Of a stretch of DNA of 64,000 nucleotides, positions 55,535-64,000 are shown one piece after another. This stretch comes from Methyloversatilis universalis FAM5. GTDB taxonomy: Bacteria; Pseudomonadota; Gammaproteobacteria; Burkholderiales; Rhodocyclaceae. The notes under the pieces were generated by a model. It ran no database searches. It was not told the DNA's origin and worked only from the letters and a program-made list of their open reading frames with translations. The first letter of the stretch is position 1, and each line of letters begins with the position of its first letter. The stretch is taken from contig NZ_AFHG01000031.1 of the NCBI RefSeq assembly GCF_000214035.2, positions 1 to 64,000 of the forward strand, in the 5' to 3' direction. A program made the position numbers and the translations under genes.

Positions 55535-56652
55535 GCAGCGTTCCCTTGCATGCCGGCGCGCCGTCGCCGGCCAGCACCGGGCCGCTGGCCGCGCTGAAGG
55601 CGCTGCGCGGCCGGATGCCGGCCTGGCTGCCCTGGTTCGTCGGTCGCCTGCTGTCGGGCATCGGCGTGGTGCTGGTCATTTCATTCATCGTGTTCGGCGC
55701 CACCCAGGCGCTGCCCTCCGACCCGGCCCGCATCATCCTCGGGCCGGAGGCGCCGGAGCACACGGTGGATACGCTGCGCCGCCAGCTCGGGCTGGACCGG
55801 CCGCTGGCCCTACAGTACGTCGACTGGGCGCAGCAGGTGCTGTCCGGCAACCTCGGGCGCTCCATCGATTCCAACGTGCCGGTCGGCGAACTGATGGCCG
55901 GCCGCTTCGCCAATTCGCTGACGCTCACGCTGGCGGTGGCCGCGGTGGCCTTTCCGCTGGCGCTGGTGCTGGGCATTTTCATGGCGCTGCGGCGCGACAG
56001 CCTGGCCGACCGCGCGGTGCTGTCGTCGGTGGTGCTGTTCAAGGCGGTGCCCGGTTTCGTGATCGGCATCTGCCTGGTCATGATCTTCTCGACCTCGGTA
56101 TTCAGCATTCTGCCGGCCGCCTCGCTGCTCGACCCGTCGCTGCCGGCCTGGCGCCAGCCGCAGTATCTGGTGCTGCCGACCGCGACGCTGGCGCTGTCGG
56201 TGGCCACCTATCTGCTGCGCTTGGTGCGCGCCTCGATGATCGAGGCGATGGATTCGGAATACGTCACCGCCGCCCGGCTGCGCGGCGTGCCGGAGCGCCG
56301 CATCATCTGGCGCCACGCGGTGCCGAACGCGCTCATTCCGGCGATCCAGGGCGTGGCCATGACTTTCCGCGTGCTGTTCGGCGGCGCGGTGCTGGCCGAA
56401 GTCATCTTCAGCTATCCCGGCATCGGCAACACGCTGAATGCGGCCATCGAAATGCGCGACCTGCCGCTGATCCAGGGCATCGTGCTGGTGATCACCGTCG
56501 GCGTGGTGGTGATCAATCTGGCCGCCGACCTCATTACCGTGCTGCTGACGCCGCGGCTGCGCACCGCCACCCGCATCCGCGCCCGTTCGCCCGGCCTGCG
56601 CAACGCGGCGTCGCTGTGGCGCACCGGCAAGAGCTGGCGGGTGTCGGTATGA
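55531..56652 (+). CDS. Dpp/Opp-type ABC permease, DppB family
   Basis: A 373-residue permease. A 35-residue polar N-terminal extension precedes six membrane segments. Family motifs: LGLDRPLALQYVDWAQQVLSGNLGRS, the periplasmic-loop hallmark of DppB/OppB, and the ATPase-coupling segment YVTAARLRGVPERRIIWRHAVPNALIPAI. ATG overlaps the preceding stop; its own stop overlaps the next ATG. Together with the DppC-type partner it forms the channel. Confidence 0.92.
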   Translation: MSSVPLHAGAPSPASTGPLAALKALRGRMPAWLPWFVGRLLSGIGVVLVISFIVFGATQALPSDPARIILGPEAPEHTVDTLRRQLGLDRPLALQYVDWAQQVLSGNLGRSIDSNVPVGELMAGRFANSLTLTLAVAAVAFPLALVLGIFMALRRDSLADRAVLSSVVLFKAVPGFVIGICLVMIFSTSVFSILPAASLLDPSLPAWRQPQYLVLPTATLALSVATYLLRLVRASMIEAMDSEYVTAARLRGVPERRIIWRHAVPNALIPAIQGVAMTFRVLFGGAVLAEVIFSYPGIGNTLNAAIEMRDLPLIQGIVLVITVGVVVINLAADLITVLLTPRLRTATRIRARSPGLRNAASLWRTGKSWRVSV

Positions 56653-57491
56653 GCGCACACGTCTCTTCGCTGCGCGCGGTGCTGTCCGCGCGGCAGGTGC
56701 GCTTCGGTCTGGTGCTCACGCTGGCGGTGGTGGGCTTCGCGCTGTTCGGCCCGCTGTTCGCGCCGCACGCGCCCACTGATCTGGTCGGCATCACCTACGG
56801 CCGGCCGACCGCCGGTGCGCCGCTGGGCTACGACTACATCGGCCATGACGTGTGGTCGAGGGTGCTGGCCGGTGGCGTGTCGGTGGTGTGGATGTCGCTC
56901 GCTTCCGCTGCCATCGCGCTGGCGGCGGGCACTGCGCTCGGCCTGCTGGCTGCCTTCGCGCGGCGCAGGGTGGACCAGGCCATCGTCTGGTTCACCGATG
57001 TGTTCATGGCTTTTCCCGACCTCATCCTGGTGCTGCTCATCGTGTCGATGCTCGGGCGCGACCACTGGATCATCGTGCTCACCGTGGCGGTGGCCTTCGC
57101 TCCGGGCGTGGTGCGGCTGTCGCGCGGCATCGCGCTCGGCGTGGTGAACCAGGAATTCGTTGAGGCGGCGGAAATGATGGGCTATCCGCGCAGCCGCATC
57201 CTGTTCCGCGAAATCCTGCCCAGCATCCTGACACCGCTGCTGGTGCATCTCGGAATCATGCTCACCTGGGCGGTCGGCATGCTGTCCGGCCTCGCCTTTC
57301 TCGGTTATGGCGTTGCACCGCCGGCCGCCGACTGGGGGCTGATGATCAACGAAAACCGCGCAGGGCTGCTGATACAGCCGGCCGCGGTATTCGGTCCGGT
57401 GCTGCTGATCGCGCTGTTCGCGCTCGGCACCAATCTGCTGGCCGAAGGCGTGGGCCGGGTCACTTCACGCATCGAGGAGAGAAGGTCGTGA
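56649..57491 (+). CDS. Dpp/Opp-type ABC permease, DppC family
   Basis: A 280-residue partner permease. N-terminal helix VRFGLVLTLAVVGFALFGPLFAP, then GYDYIGHDVWSRVLAGG (the DppC/OppC signature G-x-D-x-x-GRD with Arg replaced by His), MAFPDLILVLLIV, and the coupling loop FVEAAEMMGYPRSRILFREILPSI. Start at 56649 overlaps the DppB stop; its stop overlaps the fused ATPase GTG. Confidence 0.92.
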   Translation: MSAHVSSLRAVLSARQVRFGLVLTLAVVGFALFGPLFAPHAPTDLVGITYGRPTAGAPLGYDYIGHDVWSRVLAGGVSVVWMSLASAAIALAAGTALGLLAAFARRRVDQAIVWFTDVFMAFPDLILVLLIVSMLGRDHWIIVLTVAVAFAPGVVRLSRGIALGVVNQEFVEAAEMMGYPRSRILFREILPSILTPLLVHLGIMLTWAVGMLSGLAFLGYGVAPPAADWGLMINENRAGLLIQPAAVFGPVLLIALFALGTNLLAEGVGRVTSRIEERRS

Positions 57492-59428
57492 GCGTCATCG
57501 CTGTGGACGGACACGCCTTCAGGCGGGTGGAATCCGGTGCGGTGCATGACGCCGCGCAGAACGAGGTGTTCGGCGAAGTCGCCGCGCAGTCCCGGCCCCG
57601 GCCCGAGCCGGCGGCGCCGCTGCTGAAGGTGCAGGGCCTGCGGGTGCAGCTGGCGGGCGGTGCCGACGTGGTGTCGGACGTCAGCTTCGAGGTAGCGGCC
57701 GGCCGCATCATCGGCCTGGTGGGCGAGTCCGGTTCCGGCAAGACCACGGTGGCTTCGGCGCTGCTGGGCCATGTACGCCACGGCGCGCGCATCGTCGAAG
57801 GCCGCATCGAGGTGGCCGGTACCGACCTGCTGTCGCTGGACGAGGACGCGCTGCGCACGGTGCGTGGCCGCGTGGTCGCCCATGTTGCGCAGGACCCGGC
57901 CACCACGCTGAACCCGCTGCTGCGCATCGGCACCCACATGCACGAGGTGCTGGAGGTGCACGCACCGGCGCTGGACCGCGCGGCGCGTGAAGCACGCATT
58001 CTCGACGTGTTTGCGGACGTCGGCCTGCCGGCCGAAGCCGCCTTTCTGAAACGCTTTCCGCACCAGCTGTCCGGCGGTCAGCAGCAGCGCGTGCTGCTGG
58101 CGCAGGCCTTCGTGCTGAAGCCGCGCCTCATCGTGCTGGACGAGCCGACCACCGCGCTCGACGTGAGCACCCAGGCGCGCGTGCTGGCGACCATACGCCG
58201 GCTGTGCAGCCAGCACGGCGTGGCAGCGGTCTATGTGTCGCACGATCTGGCGGTGGTGCGCGAACTCGTCGATGACGTGATCGTGCTGTACGCCGGGCGC
58301 ATCGCCGAGGCGGCGCCGCTGGCCACGCTGTTCGACGCGCCGGCCCATCCCTACAGCCAGGGCCTGCTGGCGGCGATTCCGGACGTGGCCGAGCGGCGCG
58401 CGCTGCAGCCGATACCGGGGCAGGCCCCGGCACCGGGCACCCGGCCGGCCGGCTGCGCCTTCGCGCCGCGCTGCCCGCTGGCTGATGCGCGCTGCGGCAG
58501 TGAGCAGCCGGCGCTTTCGCACCTGCACGGCGGCCAGCAGGCGGCATGCCTGAAGCTGGAGGCCGGCCCGGCCTTCCGCATCGAGGCGGCCGCTTCGGCA
58601 CGCCGCCCGGCCGCGGAGGCGGACGGCCCGCCGCTGCTCGAAGTCGCGCAGATCGACGCCTGGTACGGCAGCCGGCAGGTGCTGCACAACGTGGCGCTGC
58701 GCCTGGGTGCGGGCGAGTGCGTCGCGGTGGTGGGCGAATCCGGCTCCGGCAAGACCACGCTGGCACGCGCACTGGCCGGCCTCGGCGAGCACGCGGCGGG
58801 GAGCGTGCTCTACCGCGGCCAGAGCCTGTCGCTGCACGCCCGCGAACGCACGGCCGACGTGCGTCACCAGATCCAGTACATCTTCCAGAACCCCTACCGT
58901 GCGCTGAATCCGCGTCACCGTGTGGGCGAAACGCTGACTGCCGCGGTCCGTCACTTCTTCGGCGTGGATCGCGCCGAAGCGCGGCGGCGGGCGGAAGCGG
59001 TAATGGCCCGGGTGTCGCTGCAGCCGGGTCTGCTGGACGCCTATCCGCGCGAACTGTCGGGCGGCGAGCGCCAGCGGGTGGCGATCGCGCGAGCGCTGGT
59101 GTGCGAGCCGCAACTGCTCATCTGCGACGAAATCACCTCGGCGCTCGACGTATCGGTGCAGGCCACCATCCTTGCGCTGCTGCGCGAGCTGCAGGCGGGC
59201 GGTCTGTCCATTCTGTTCGTCACGCACGACCTTGGTGTCGTCCGCGCGCTGGCCGACCGCGTGGTGGTGCTGCGCGAAGGCCGCGTGGTCGAGCACGGCG
59301 CGGTCGATGACGTGCTCGACCATCCGTTCAACCGCTACACGAAACAGCTGGTGGAACACTCGCCCAGCCTGATCGATGCGGCGCACCGACCCCCGCGCGA
59401 GGACCGGGTGATCCGCTACTCGATCTGA
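57488..59428 (+). CDS. Fused DppD-DppF-type dual ABC ATPase
   Basis: A 646-residue protein with two complete nucleotide-binding domains. The first (about 35-325) has Walker A VGESGSGKTTVAS, LSGGQQQRVLLAQAF, Walker B LIVLDEPTTALDV and the OppD/DppD C-terminal segment PAGCAFAPRCPLADARC. The second (about 365-640) has VGESGSGKTTLAR, LSGGERQRVAIARAL and LLICDEITSALDV. Both look active. It replaces the separate D and F subunits usual in Opp systems. The start is GTG at 57488; about 35 residues precede the first domain. A GC hairpin follows the stop. Confidence 0.93.
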   Translation: MSVIAVDGHAFRRVESGAVHDAAQNEVFGEVAAQSRPRPEPAAPLLKVQGLRVQLAGGADVVSDVSFEVAAGRIIGLVGESGSGKTTVASALLGHVRHGARIVEGRIEVAGTDLLSLDEDALRTVRGRVVAHVAQDPATTLNPLLRIGTHMHEVLEVHAPALDRAAREARILDVFADVGLPAEAAFLKRFPHQLSGGQQQRVLLAQAFVLKPRLIVLDEPTTALDVSTQARVLATIRRLCSQHGVAAVYVSHDLAVVRELVDDVIVLYAGRIAEAAPLATLFDAPAHPYSQGLLAAIPDVAERRALQPIPGQAPAPGTRPAGCAFAPRCPLADARCGSEQPALSHLHGGQQAACLKLEAGPAFRIEAAASARRPAAEADGPPLLEVAQIDAWYGSRQVLHNVALRLGAGECVAVVGESGSGKTTLARALAGLGEHAAGSVLYRGQSLSLHARERTADVRHQIQYIFQNPYRALNPRHRVGETLTAAVRHFFGVDRAEARRRAEAVMARVSLQPGLLDAYPRELSGGERQRVAIARALVCEPQLLICDEITSALDVSVQATILALLRELQAGGLSILFVTHDLGVVRALADRVVVLREGRVVEHGAVDDVLDHPFNRYTKQLVEHSPSLIDAAHRPPREDRVIRYSI

Positions 59429-59431
59429 ACC

Positions 59432-59455
59432 TGCGCCCTCCCGGCGGGGAGGGCG
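59432..59455 (+). terminator. GC-rich hairpin after importer operon
   Basis: gcgccctccc pairs with gggagggcgc around ggcg just after the stop at 59428. No T-run, so terminator function is uncertain. Confidence 0.5.
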
Positions 59456-59585
59456 CCCAACCCCGATCCGAAGTCCTGAATGGCTGCGCATTGCGTGCCA
59501 GGGAGGCGCTTCGCCCGACGCACTGCACACAGCCATGTCCGACCTCTTTTCACCCCAACCGATCGCAGAACAGAAAGGTATTCAC

Positions 59586-62066
59586 ATGATCGATCTTCCC
59601 CGCTTCAGGCTGGCACGCGTCAGTGCCCTCGTGGCCGGCGTACTCGCCTCGCTCGGCGGCCAGGCGATGGCCCAGGACAGCGGCACCGACGCCGCGTCCG
59701 CCGGCCCGCTGGACGCCGTGGTGGTGACCGGCACCCGTCGCAGCAACACCACCCAGCTGCAGTCGTCGGCCCCGGTCGATGTGCTGACCGGCAAGGATCT
59801 TGAGGCCACCGGCGCGGCCGACCTGTCGCGCGCGCTGATCAGCCTGTCGCCGTCGGCCAGCTTCCCGTCCACGCCCAACGGCTCCTTCGCCTCGTCCATT
59901 CCGGCGGGCGCCTCGCTGCGCGGACTGTCTTCCGATCAGGTGCTGGTGCTGATCAATGGCAAGCGCCGTCACGTCGGTGCCAACTTCACGCGGCAGGCGC
60001 TGGCCGGCGGCCGCGGCTCGGCGGCGGTGGATCTGAGCCTGATTCCGGTCGCGGCCATCGAGCGGGTGGAAATCCTGCGCGACGGCGCCGCCGCGCAGTA
60101 CGGTTCGGACGCGATTGCCGGCGTCATCAACATCGTGCTCAAGGGGCGCGACAGCGGGGGTGCCATCGGTTACCGCTATGGCGAGTACGCCAACCGCAAC
60201 GGCGGTGAACAGCACACGCTGAGTGGCTGGAAGGGCATTTCGCTGGCCAACGACGGCTTTCTGACGCTGAGCTTCGATGCCGGCGTGCGCGACTTCGCCA
60301 ACAACACCAATCCGGACGAGCGCCTGGCGGCCAATCATCCGTACAAGGACTGGAAGTTCGGCGCGCCGCGGGTGAACGACCAGTTCAACCTGCTGGCGAA
60401 CGCAGAGGTACCGGTGAATGCCGAACTGTCGCTGTACGCCTTTGCCACCGTGTCGCATCGCGAAAGCATTGGCGAGGGCTTCTATGAATCCAACACCACC
60501 AACAGCGCGCTGGTGCGCTCGGCGGCCTTCCAGTCGCGCTACCCCTTCGGGCGCATTCCGGTCACCGTGTACGAACTGGACGATGCCGCGCTGAACGTCG
60601 GCGCCCGCTTCGGCGACAAGGAGCTCGGCCGCTTCGACCTGCACGCCAACATCGGTCAGAACACCGTGAAGTCGGTGGACAAGAACGGCCTGAATCCGAG
60701 CTGGGGCCCGAATTCGCCCTCGACCTACGACACCGGCGAGCGCACCCATACCCAGGCCAATCTGGGCCTGGACTACGTGCGTGACCTGCCGGTGTCCGCC
60801 TTCGCCGGCCCGCTCACGCTGTCCGCCGGTCTGGCCTACCGCTGGGAGGAATACGACCTGACCGCAGGCGACCCGATCGCCTACACCCGCGGTCCGTTCT
60901 ATCAGGTGGGTGCGCCCGGTGTCGCGGTGCCCGGCATCTACTCCGGCATCACCGACCAGGATGCGCGCACGATTTCGCGCAATGTGTGGGGCGGCTTCGT
61001 CGGCCTGGAAGCCAACGTGACCGAAAAGCTCAATCTCGGTCTGGCGCTGCGCAGCGAGCACTATTCGGACTTCGGCGGTACCACCACCGGCAAGGGTTCG
61101 GCCCGCTACGACTTCACGCCCGAATTCGCGGTGCGCTCGACCTACAGCACCGGCTATCGCGCACCGTCCATCGTGCAGCTGGGCTATTCGGCGTTCAGCG
61201 TGCAGACCGCCAACATCGGTGGCGTGTTCACCGACGTGCAGCAGCGCACGCTGCTGCCGGGCAGCCCGATTGCCGAACTGCTGGGCGGCAAGGCGCTGAA
61301 GCCGGAAGAGTCGGAAAACGTGTCGCTGGGCTTCGTGTGGCGGCCGACCGCGAATGCCTCGGCCACCTTCGACGCTTACCAGATCGACATCAGGAACCGG
61401 GTGCTGCTGTCGGAAAACCTGTCCACCACCACCATTCCGGCGCTCGGCCCCATCCTGGCGCCGTTCGGCATCAACAACGCCGCCTTCTTCACCAACGTGC
61501 TCGACACCCGCACCCGCGGTTTCGAACTGTCGGGCAAGTACCGGCTGGATCTGGTCAGCCGCGGGCGGCTCGATCTGAGTGCCGGTTTCGCCGCGGCGGA
61601 CACCGAAATCACCAAGGCACGCAACGTGGTGACGCCGAACGGCACGGTCATTCCATCGGACCGCATCGTCGGCCGCAACACCCGCGGTCTGGTCGAGGAC
61701 ATCACGCCCAACACCAAGTTCACGCTGGGTGCGAACTGGCGCATCGCGCAATGGGAAGTGACCTCGGCCGCCCGCCGCTACGGCAAGTGGACCAACCGGG
61801 CCACCGACGCGCGCGACGACCAGACCTTCGATCCGCAGTGGCTGTTCGACCTGGACGTGGCCTACCACTTCAGCGGCCCGCTCAAGGGACTGAAGGCTTC
61901 GGTCGGCGCGATCAACCTGTTCGACAGCTACCCGGACAAGACACGCCGGCTGCTCAACAGCAGCGGCGCGCTGGCCAGTGTCGGCGGGGTGACCAAGTAC
62001 AGCTTCAACGCGCCTGAGGGCGGTCTGGGCGCCTTCTACTACACCAGCCTGAACTACAGCTTCTGA
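59586..62066 (+). CDS. TonB-dependent outer-membrane receptor (copy 3)
   Basis: An 826-residue receptor. Signal peptide from the ATG at 59586 (LARVSALVAGVLASLGGQAMA), TonB box LDAVVVTGTRR, plug with LRGLSSDQVLVLINGKRRH, IERVEILRDGAAAQYGSDAIAGVINIVLKG, and a barrel ending FYYTSLNYSF. It resembles receptors often found with peptidases and hydrolases, and indeed an amidohydrolase and lipase-like gene follow. AAAGG lies upstream of the start. I found no correctly spaced sigma-54 element before it, so it may not belong to the sulfur regulon. Confidence 0.92.
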   Translation: MIDLPRFRLARVSALVAGVLASLGGQAMAQDSGTDAASAGPLDAVVVTGTRRSNTTQLQSSAPVDVLTGKDLEATGAADLSRALISLSPSASFPSTPNGSFASSIPAGASLRGLSSDQVLVLINGKRRHVGANFTRQALAGGRGSAAVDLSLIPVAAIERVEILRDGAAAQYGSDAIAGVINIVLKGRDSGGAIGYRYGEYANRNGGEQHTLSGWKGISLANDGFLTLSFDAGVRDFANNTNPDERLAANHPYKDWKFGAPRVNDQFNLLANAEVPVNAELSLYAFATVSHRESIGEGFYESNTTNSALVRSAAFQSRYPFGRIPVTVYELDDAALNVGARFGDKELGRFDLHANIGQNTVKSVDKNGLNPSWGPNSPSTYDTGERTHTQANLGLDYVRDLPVSAFAGPLTLSAGLAYRWEEYDLTAGDPIAYTRGPFYQVGAPGVAVPGIYSGITDQDARTISRNVWGGFVGLEANVTEKLNLGLALRSEHYSDFGGTTTGKGSARYDFTPEFAVRSTYSTGYRAPSIVQLGYSAFSVQTANIGGVFTDVQQRTLLPGSPIAELLGGKALKPEESENVSLGFVWRPTANASATFDAYQIDIRNRVLLSENLSTTTIPALGPILAPFGINNAAFFTNVLDTRTRGFELSGKYRLDLVSRGRLDLSAGFAAADTEITKARNVVTPNGTVIPSDRIVGRNTRGLVEDITPNTKFTLGANWRIAQWEVTSAARRYGKWTNRATDARDDQTFDPQWLFDLDVAYHFSGPLKGLKASVGAINLFDSYPDKTRRLLNSSGALASVGGVTKYSFNAPEGGLGAFYYTSLNYSF

Positions 62067-62144
62067 TGCGGGCAGGCCGCGCTTCAGGTGCGGCCCCGAT
62101 CACCTGAATCCGGCCATGTTCGCGTGGCCGGACGGAGGACTTTC

Positions 62145-63491
62145 ATGAAACGCCTTCTTGTCGCACTCGTTCTCGCCGGCGTGTTCGCATCTCCGGTGCA
62201 GGCCGCCGATGCGCCGGCCCGTACCGCCTACCGGGCGGCCAGGCTGCTCGATGTGGACAGTGGCCGCTACGTGGACGACCCGGTCATCCTGGTCGAAAGC
62301 GGCCGCATCGTCAGCGTGGGCAGCCGCGTCGCCGTGCCGGACGGCGTACCGGTGGTCGACTTCGGCGACGTCATCCTGCTGCCCGGGCTGATCGACGCCC
62401 ATGTCCATCTGACCGGCGGCCCTGACGCGGCGGCGCGCTCCCAGTCGCGCAATGTGCTGTACGCCGCGCGCTCTGCGCAGAACAGCCTGTTCGCCGGCTT
62501 CACCACCTTGCGCAGCATGGGCGGGCCGGCCTATTCGGTCATTGCGCTGCGCGATGCGATCAACGACGGTGACATCGTCGGGCCGCGCATTCTCGACGCC
62601 GGCGCGCTGGTCGCGGTGACCGGTGGCCATTGTTCCGGGCCGCGCGTCTTCCGGCCTGAAATCGCGCCCACTGCCGAAGGCGTGGCCGACGGTCCGGACG
62701 AACTGCGCAGGACTACGCGCAAGCTGATCAAGTACGGCGCCGACTTCATCAAGGCCTGCATCACCGGCGGCTTCGTGTCCGGCACCAACCCGAACCAGGT
62801 GCAGTTCTCTGAGGAGGAAGTGCGCGCGGTGATCGATACCGCGCACGGCCTCGGCCGCAAGGTGGCCATCCACGCGCACGGCGTCGATGGCATACGGCTG
62901 GCCGCGCGGCTGGGCGCGGATTCGATCGAGCACGGCACGCTGATCGACGACGAAGGCATTGCGGCGGTGAAGAAGGGCAAGGTCTATATCGTGCCCACGG
63001 TGAAAGTGATGGCCAGTTCGGTCGAGAAGGCGAAGAAGGCCGGCGCCTCGGAAAGCACGCTGCTTGCGCTGGCGGCCGCCCGTGACGCGCAGAAGCGGAA
63101 CCTTGCGAAGGCCTATGCCCAGGGCGTGGTGTTCGCCTTCGGCACCGACTTCACGCAGGACGGCAGCAATGCCACCGAGTTCTCCGCGCTGCTCGAGCTG
63201 GGGCTCACGCCCTTGCAGGCGGTGCAGACCGCCACCGTCCATGCCGCGCAGTTGCTCGGCCAGTCTGGGCGCATCGGCAGGGTGGCGCCCGGCCATTTCG
63301 CCGATTTCATCGCGGTCAGGGACGACCCGCTGCGCGACGTGCGCGCGCTGGAAAAGGTGGTGGTGGTCGTGAAGAACGGCGAGCTGGTGCGCAACGACCT
63401 GGCAGCGACGCCGCTGCTGCGCCGCGCGGCGCTGGCTGCGGTCGAGCAGGCGGCTGACCGGGAAGACCACGGCCACGTCCACGCGCACTGA
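62145..63491 (+). CDS. Exported metal-dependent amidohydrolase (imidazolonepropionase/prolidase-like)
   Basis: A 448-residue M38-type amidohydrolase with a Sec signal peptide (MKRLLVALVLAGVFASPVQA). Metal ligands are visible: HxH in LIDAHVHL, the bridging Lys in DFIKACITGG, His in KVAIHAHG and in SIEHGT, and Asp in FGTDFT. The C-terminus is His-rich (DREDHGHVHAH), perhaps for metal capture in the periplasm. Related enzymes cleave Xaa-Pro or Xaa-Arg/Lys dipeptides and N-acyl amino acids. GGAGGAC precedes the start. It follows the TonB receptor by 78 bp and probably processes what that receptor imports. Confidence 0.88.
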   Translation: MKRLLVALVLAGVFASPVQAADAPARTAYRAARLLDVDSGRYVDDPVILVESGRIVSVGSRVAVPDGVPVVDFGDVILLPGLIDAHVHLTGGPDAAARSQSRNVLYAARSAQNSLFAGFTTLRSMGGPAYSVIALRDAINDGDIVGPRILDAGALVAVTGGHCSGPRVFRPEIAPTAEGVADGPDELRRTTRKLIKYGADFIKACITGGFVSGTNPNQVQFSEEEVRAVIDTAHGLGRKVAIHAHGVDGIRLAARLGADSIEHGTLIDDEGIAAVKKGKVYIVPTVKVMASSVEKAKKAGASESTLLALAAARDAQKRNLAKAYAQGVVFAFGTDFTQDGSNATEFSALLELGLTPLQAVQTATVHAAQLLGQSGRIGRVAPGHFADFIAVRDDPLRDVRALEKVVVVVKNGELVRNDLAATPLLRRAALAAVEQAADREDHGHVHAH

Positions 63492-63512
63492 ATGTTCCGC
63501 AATCCGCTATCC

Positions 63513-63535
63513 CACCGGCGGCTGGGCCGCCGGTG
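63513..63535 (+). terminator. Hairpin after amidohydrolase
   Basis: caccggcggc pairs with gccgccggtg around tgg, followed by tctta. A weak T-tract only, but the position fits a terminator. Confidence 0.5.
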
Positions 63536-63560
63536 TCTTACATCCATCGAGGACGCATCC

Positions 63561-64000
63561 ATGCACCCCCACTTCGCTTCATCTTCCCGCGCACTGACCC
63601 GCAAGCTGGTTGCCGGCGCCATCGCGCTCGTACTGTCGGCCGGCCTGTCCGCTGCCCCCGGCACCCGGGCGCCGGCACCCGACCCGCTGCAGGGCGACGG
63701 CCGGGTGTCCGACTTCTACGTCTGGAAGGACGTGATTCCGGCCACGCCGGGCAAGCTGCTGCGCAGCGAAGCGCTGCCGCCGGCGGTCGGCCTGGCCGGT
63801 ACCGCCAGGCAGCTGCGCATCCTCTACACCTCGACCAGCGGTTTCGACGGCCGGACGCCCATCGTCGTGTCCGGTGCGCTGTTCATCCCGGCCGGCCAGC
63901 CACCGGCCGGCGGCTGGCCGGTGCTGGCCTGGGGGCACGGTACGGTCGGTCTGGCCGACATCTGCGCGCCGTCGTGGGCCGGCCGTTCCTACCGCGACGT
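63561..64000 (+). CDS. Secreted alpha/beta hydrolase, secretory-lipase-like (5' part only)
   Basis: The first 146 residues of a protein running off the window. A signal peptide (about residues 14-33, GAIALVLSAGLSAAP) is followed by RVSDFYVWKD, LRSEAL, LRILYTSTSGFDGRTPIVVSGALFIP and WPVLAWGHGTVGLADICAPS. These match the start of the fungal/bacterial secretory lipase (LIP) family, including the WGHGT oxyanion region before the nucleophile elbow. The catalytic Ser lies beyond the edge. It has AT-poor codon use like its neighbours. Substrate unknown; esters or feruloyl-type compounds are possible. Confidence 0.8.
   Translation, partial: MHPHFASSSRALTRKLVAGAIALVLSAGLSAAPGTRAPAPDPLQGDGRVSDFYVWKDVIPATPGKLLRSEALPPAVGLAGTARQLRILYTSTSGFDGRTPIVVSGALFIPAGQPPAGGWPVLAWGHGTVGLADICAPSWAGRSYRD

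Noticed and set aside
59480-59500. Possible sigma-54 element (TGGCTGCGCATTGCG) before TonB receptor copy 3
   Set aside because: GG to GC spacing is one base short and the -24 half is poor.

Overview
The window is about 64 kb of GC-rich DNA with no rRNA, tRNA, CRISPR array or insertion sequence that I can see. Gene families, codon bias and promoter types suggest a betaproteobacterium, perhaps of the Rhodocyclales/Methyloversatilis kind. That placement is inference. Almost every gene from 1 to about 59.4 kb belongs to sulfur acquisition, so the window reads as a sulfur-scavenging island.

Layout. (1) 0-8.2 kb, minus strand: a truncated sulfate-binding protein; an operon of a pyruvate kinase-like/ATP sulfurylase fusion, a sulfotransferase and a RelA/SpoT-type HD hydrolase; then a SfnR-like sigma-54 activator, a second divergent sulfate-binding protein, a degenerate EAL protein and a small membrane protein. 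(2) 8.4-13.3 kb, plus strand: rhodanese, serine acetyltransferase, XRE regulator, a family 2A encapsulin shell (SrpI type) and its cysteine desulfurase cargo with a long disordered N-terminus, closed by a strong terminator. (3) 13.3-16.6 kb, minus: a DszB-like desulfinase, MsuE-type FMN reductase, class II aldolase-like protein and nitroreductase. (4) 16.95-24.5 kb, minus: tonB-exbB-exbD, an MFS transporter, a RutE-like nitroreductase and a heterodimeric ABC exporter in one tightly packed operon. (5) 25.1-29.5 kb: a second aldolase-like/DszB-like pair (plus strand), facing a second SfnR-like activator and a third DszB homologue that has lost its catalytic Cys and His (minus strand). (6) 29.9-40.5 kb, plus: three luciferase-like monooxygenases, a thioredoxin-like protein, a four-gene ABC importer of Ssu type and two more monooxygenases. 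(7) 40.8-59.4 kb: SfnB and a TonB-dependent receptor (minus), then monooxygenase, receptor, monooxygenase, two tandem-duplicated lipoprotein binding proteins, and a third binding protein with Dpp/Opp-type permeases and a fused ATPase (plus). (8) 59.6-64 kb: a TonB receptor, an amidohydrolase and the start of a secreted lipase-like protein.

Working model. Outer-membrane receptors powered by TonB-ExbBD, together with ABC importers, bring in organosulfur compounds. Flavin monooxygenases fed by the MsuE reductase, with SfnB (DszC fold) and the DszB-like desulfinases, release sulfite. Serine acetyltransferase supplies O-acetylserine for cysteine, and the encapsulated desulfurase may store sulfur. 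I found twelve good -24/-12 (sigma-54) elements, one in front of nearly every desulfurization operon, matching the two SfnR-like activators. A shared CysB-like dyad precedes both sulfate-binding-protein genes, one of which leads into sfnR-like gene 1. This suggests a cascade from sulfur limitation to CysB, SfnR and the sigma-54 operons.
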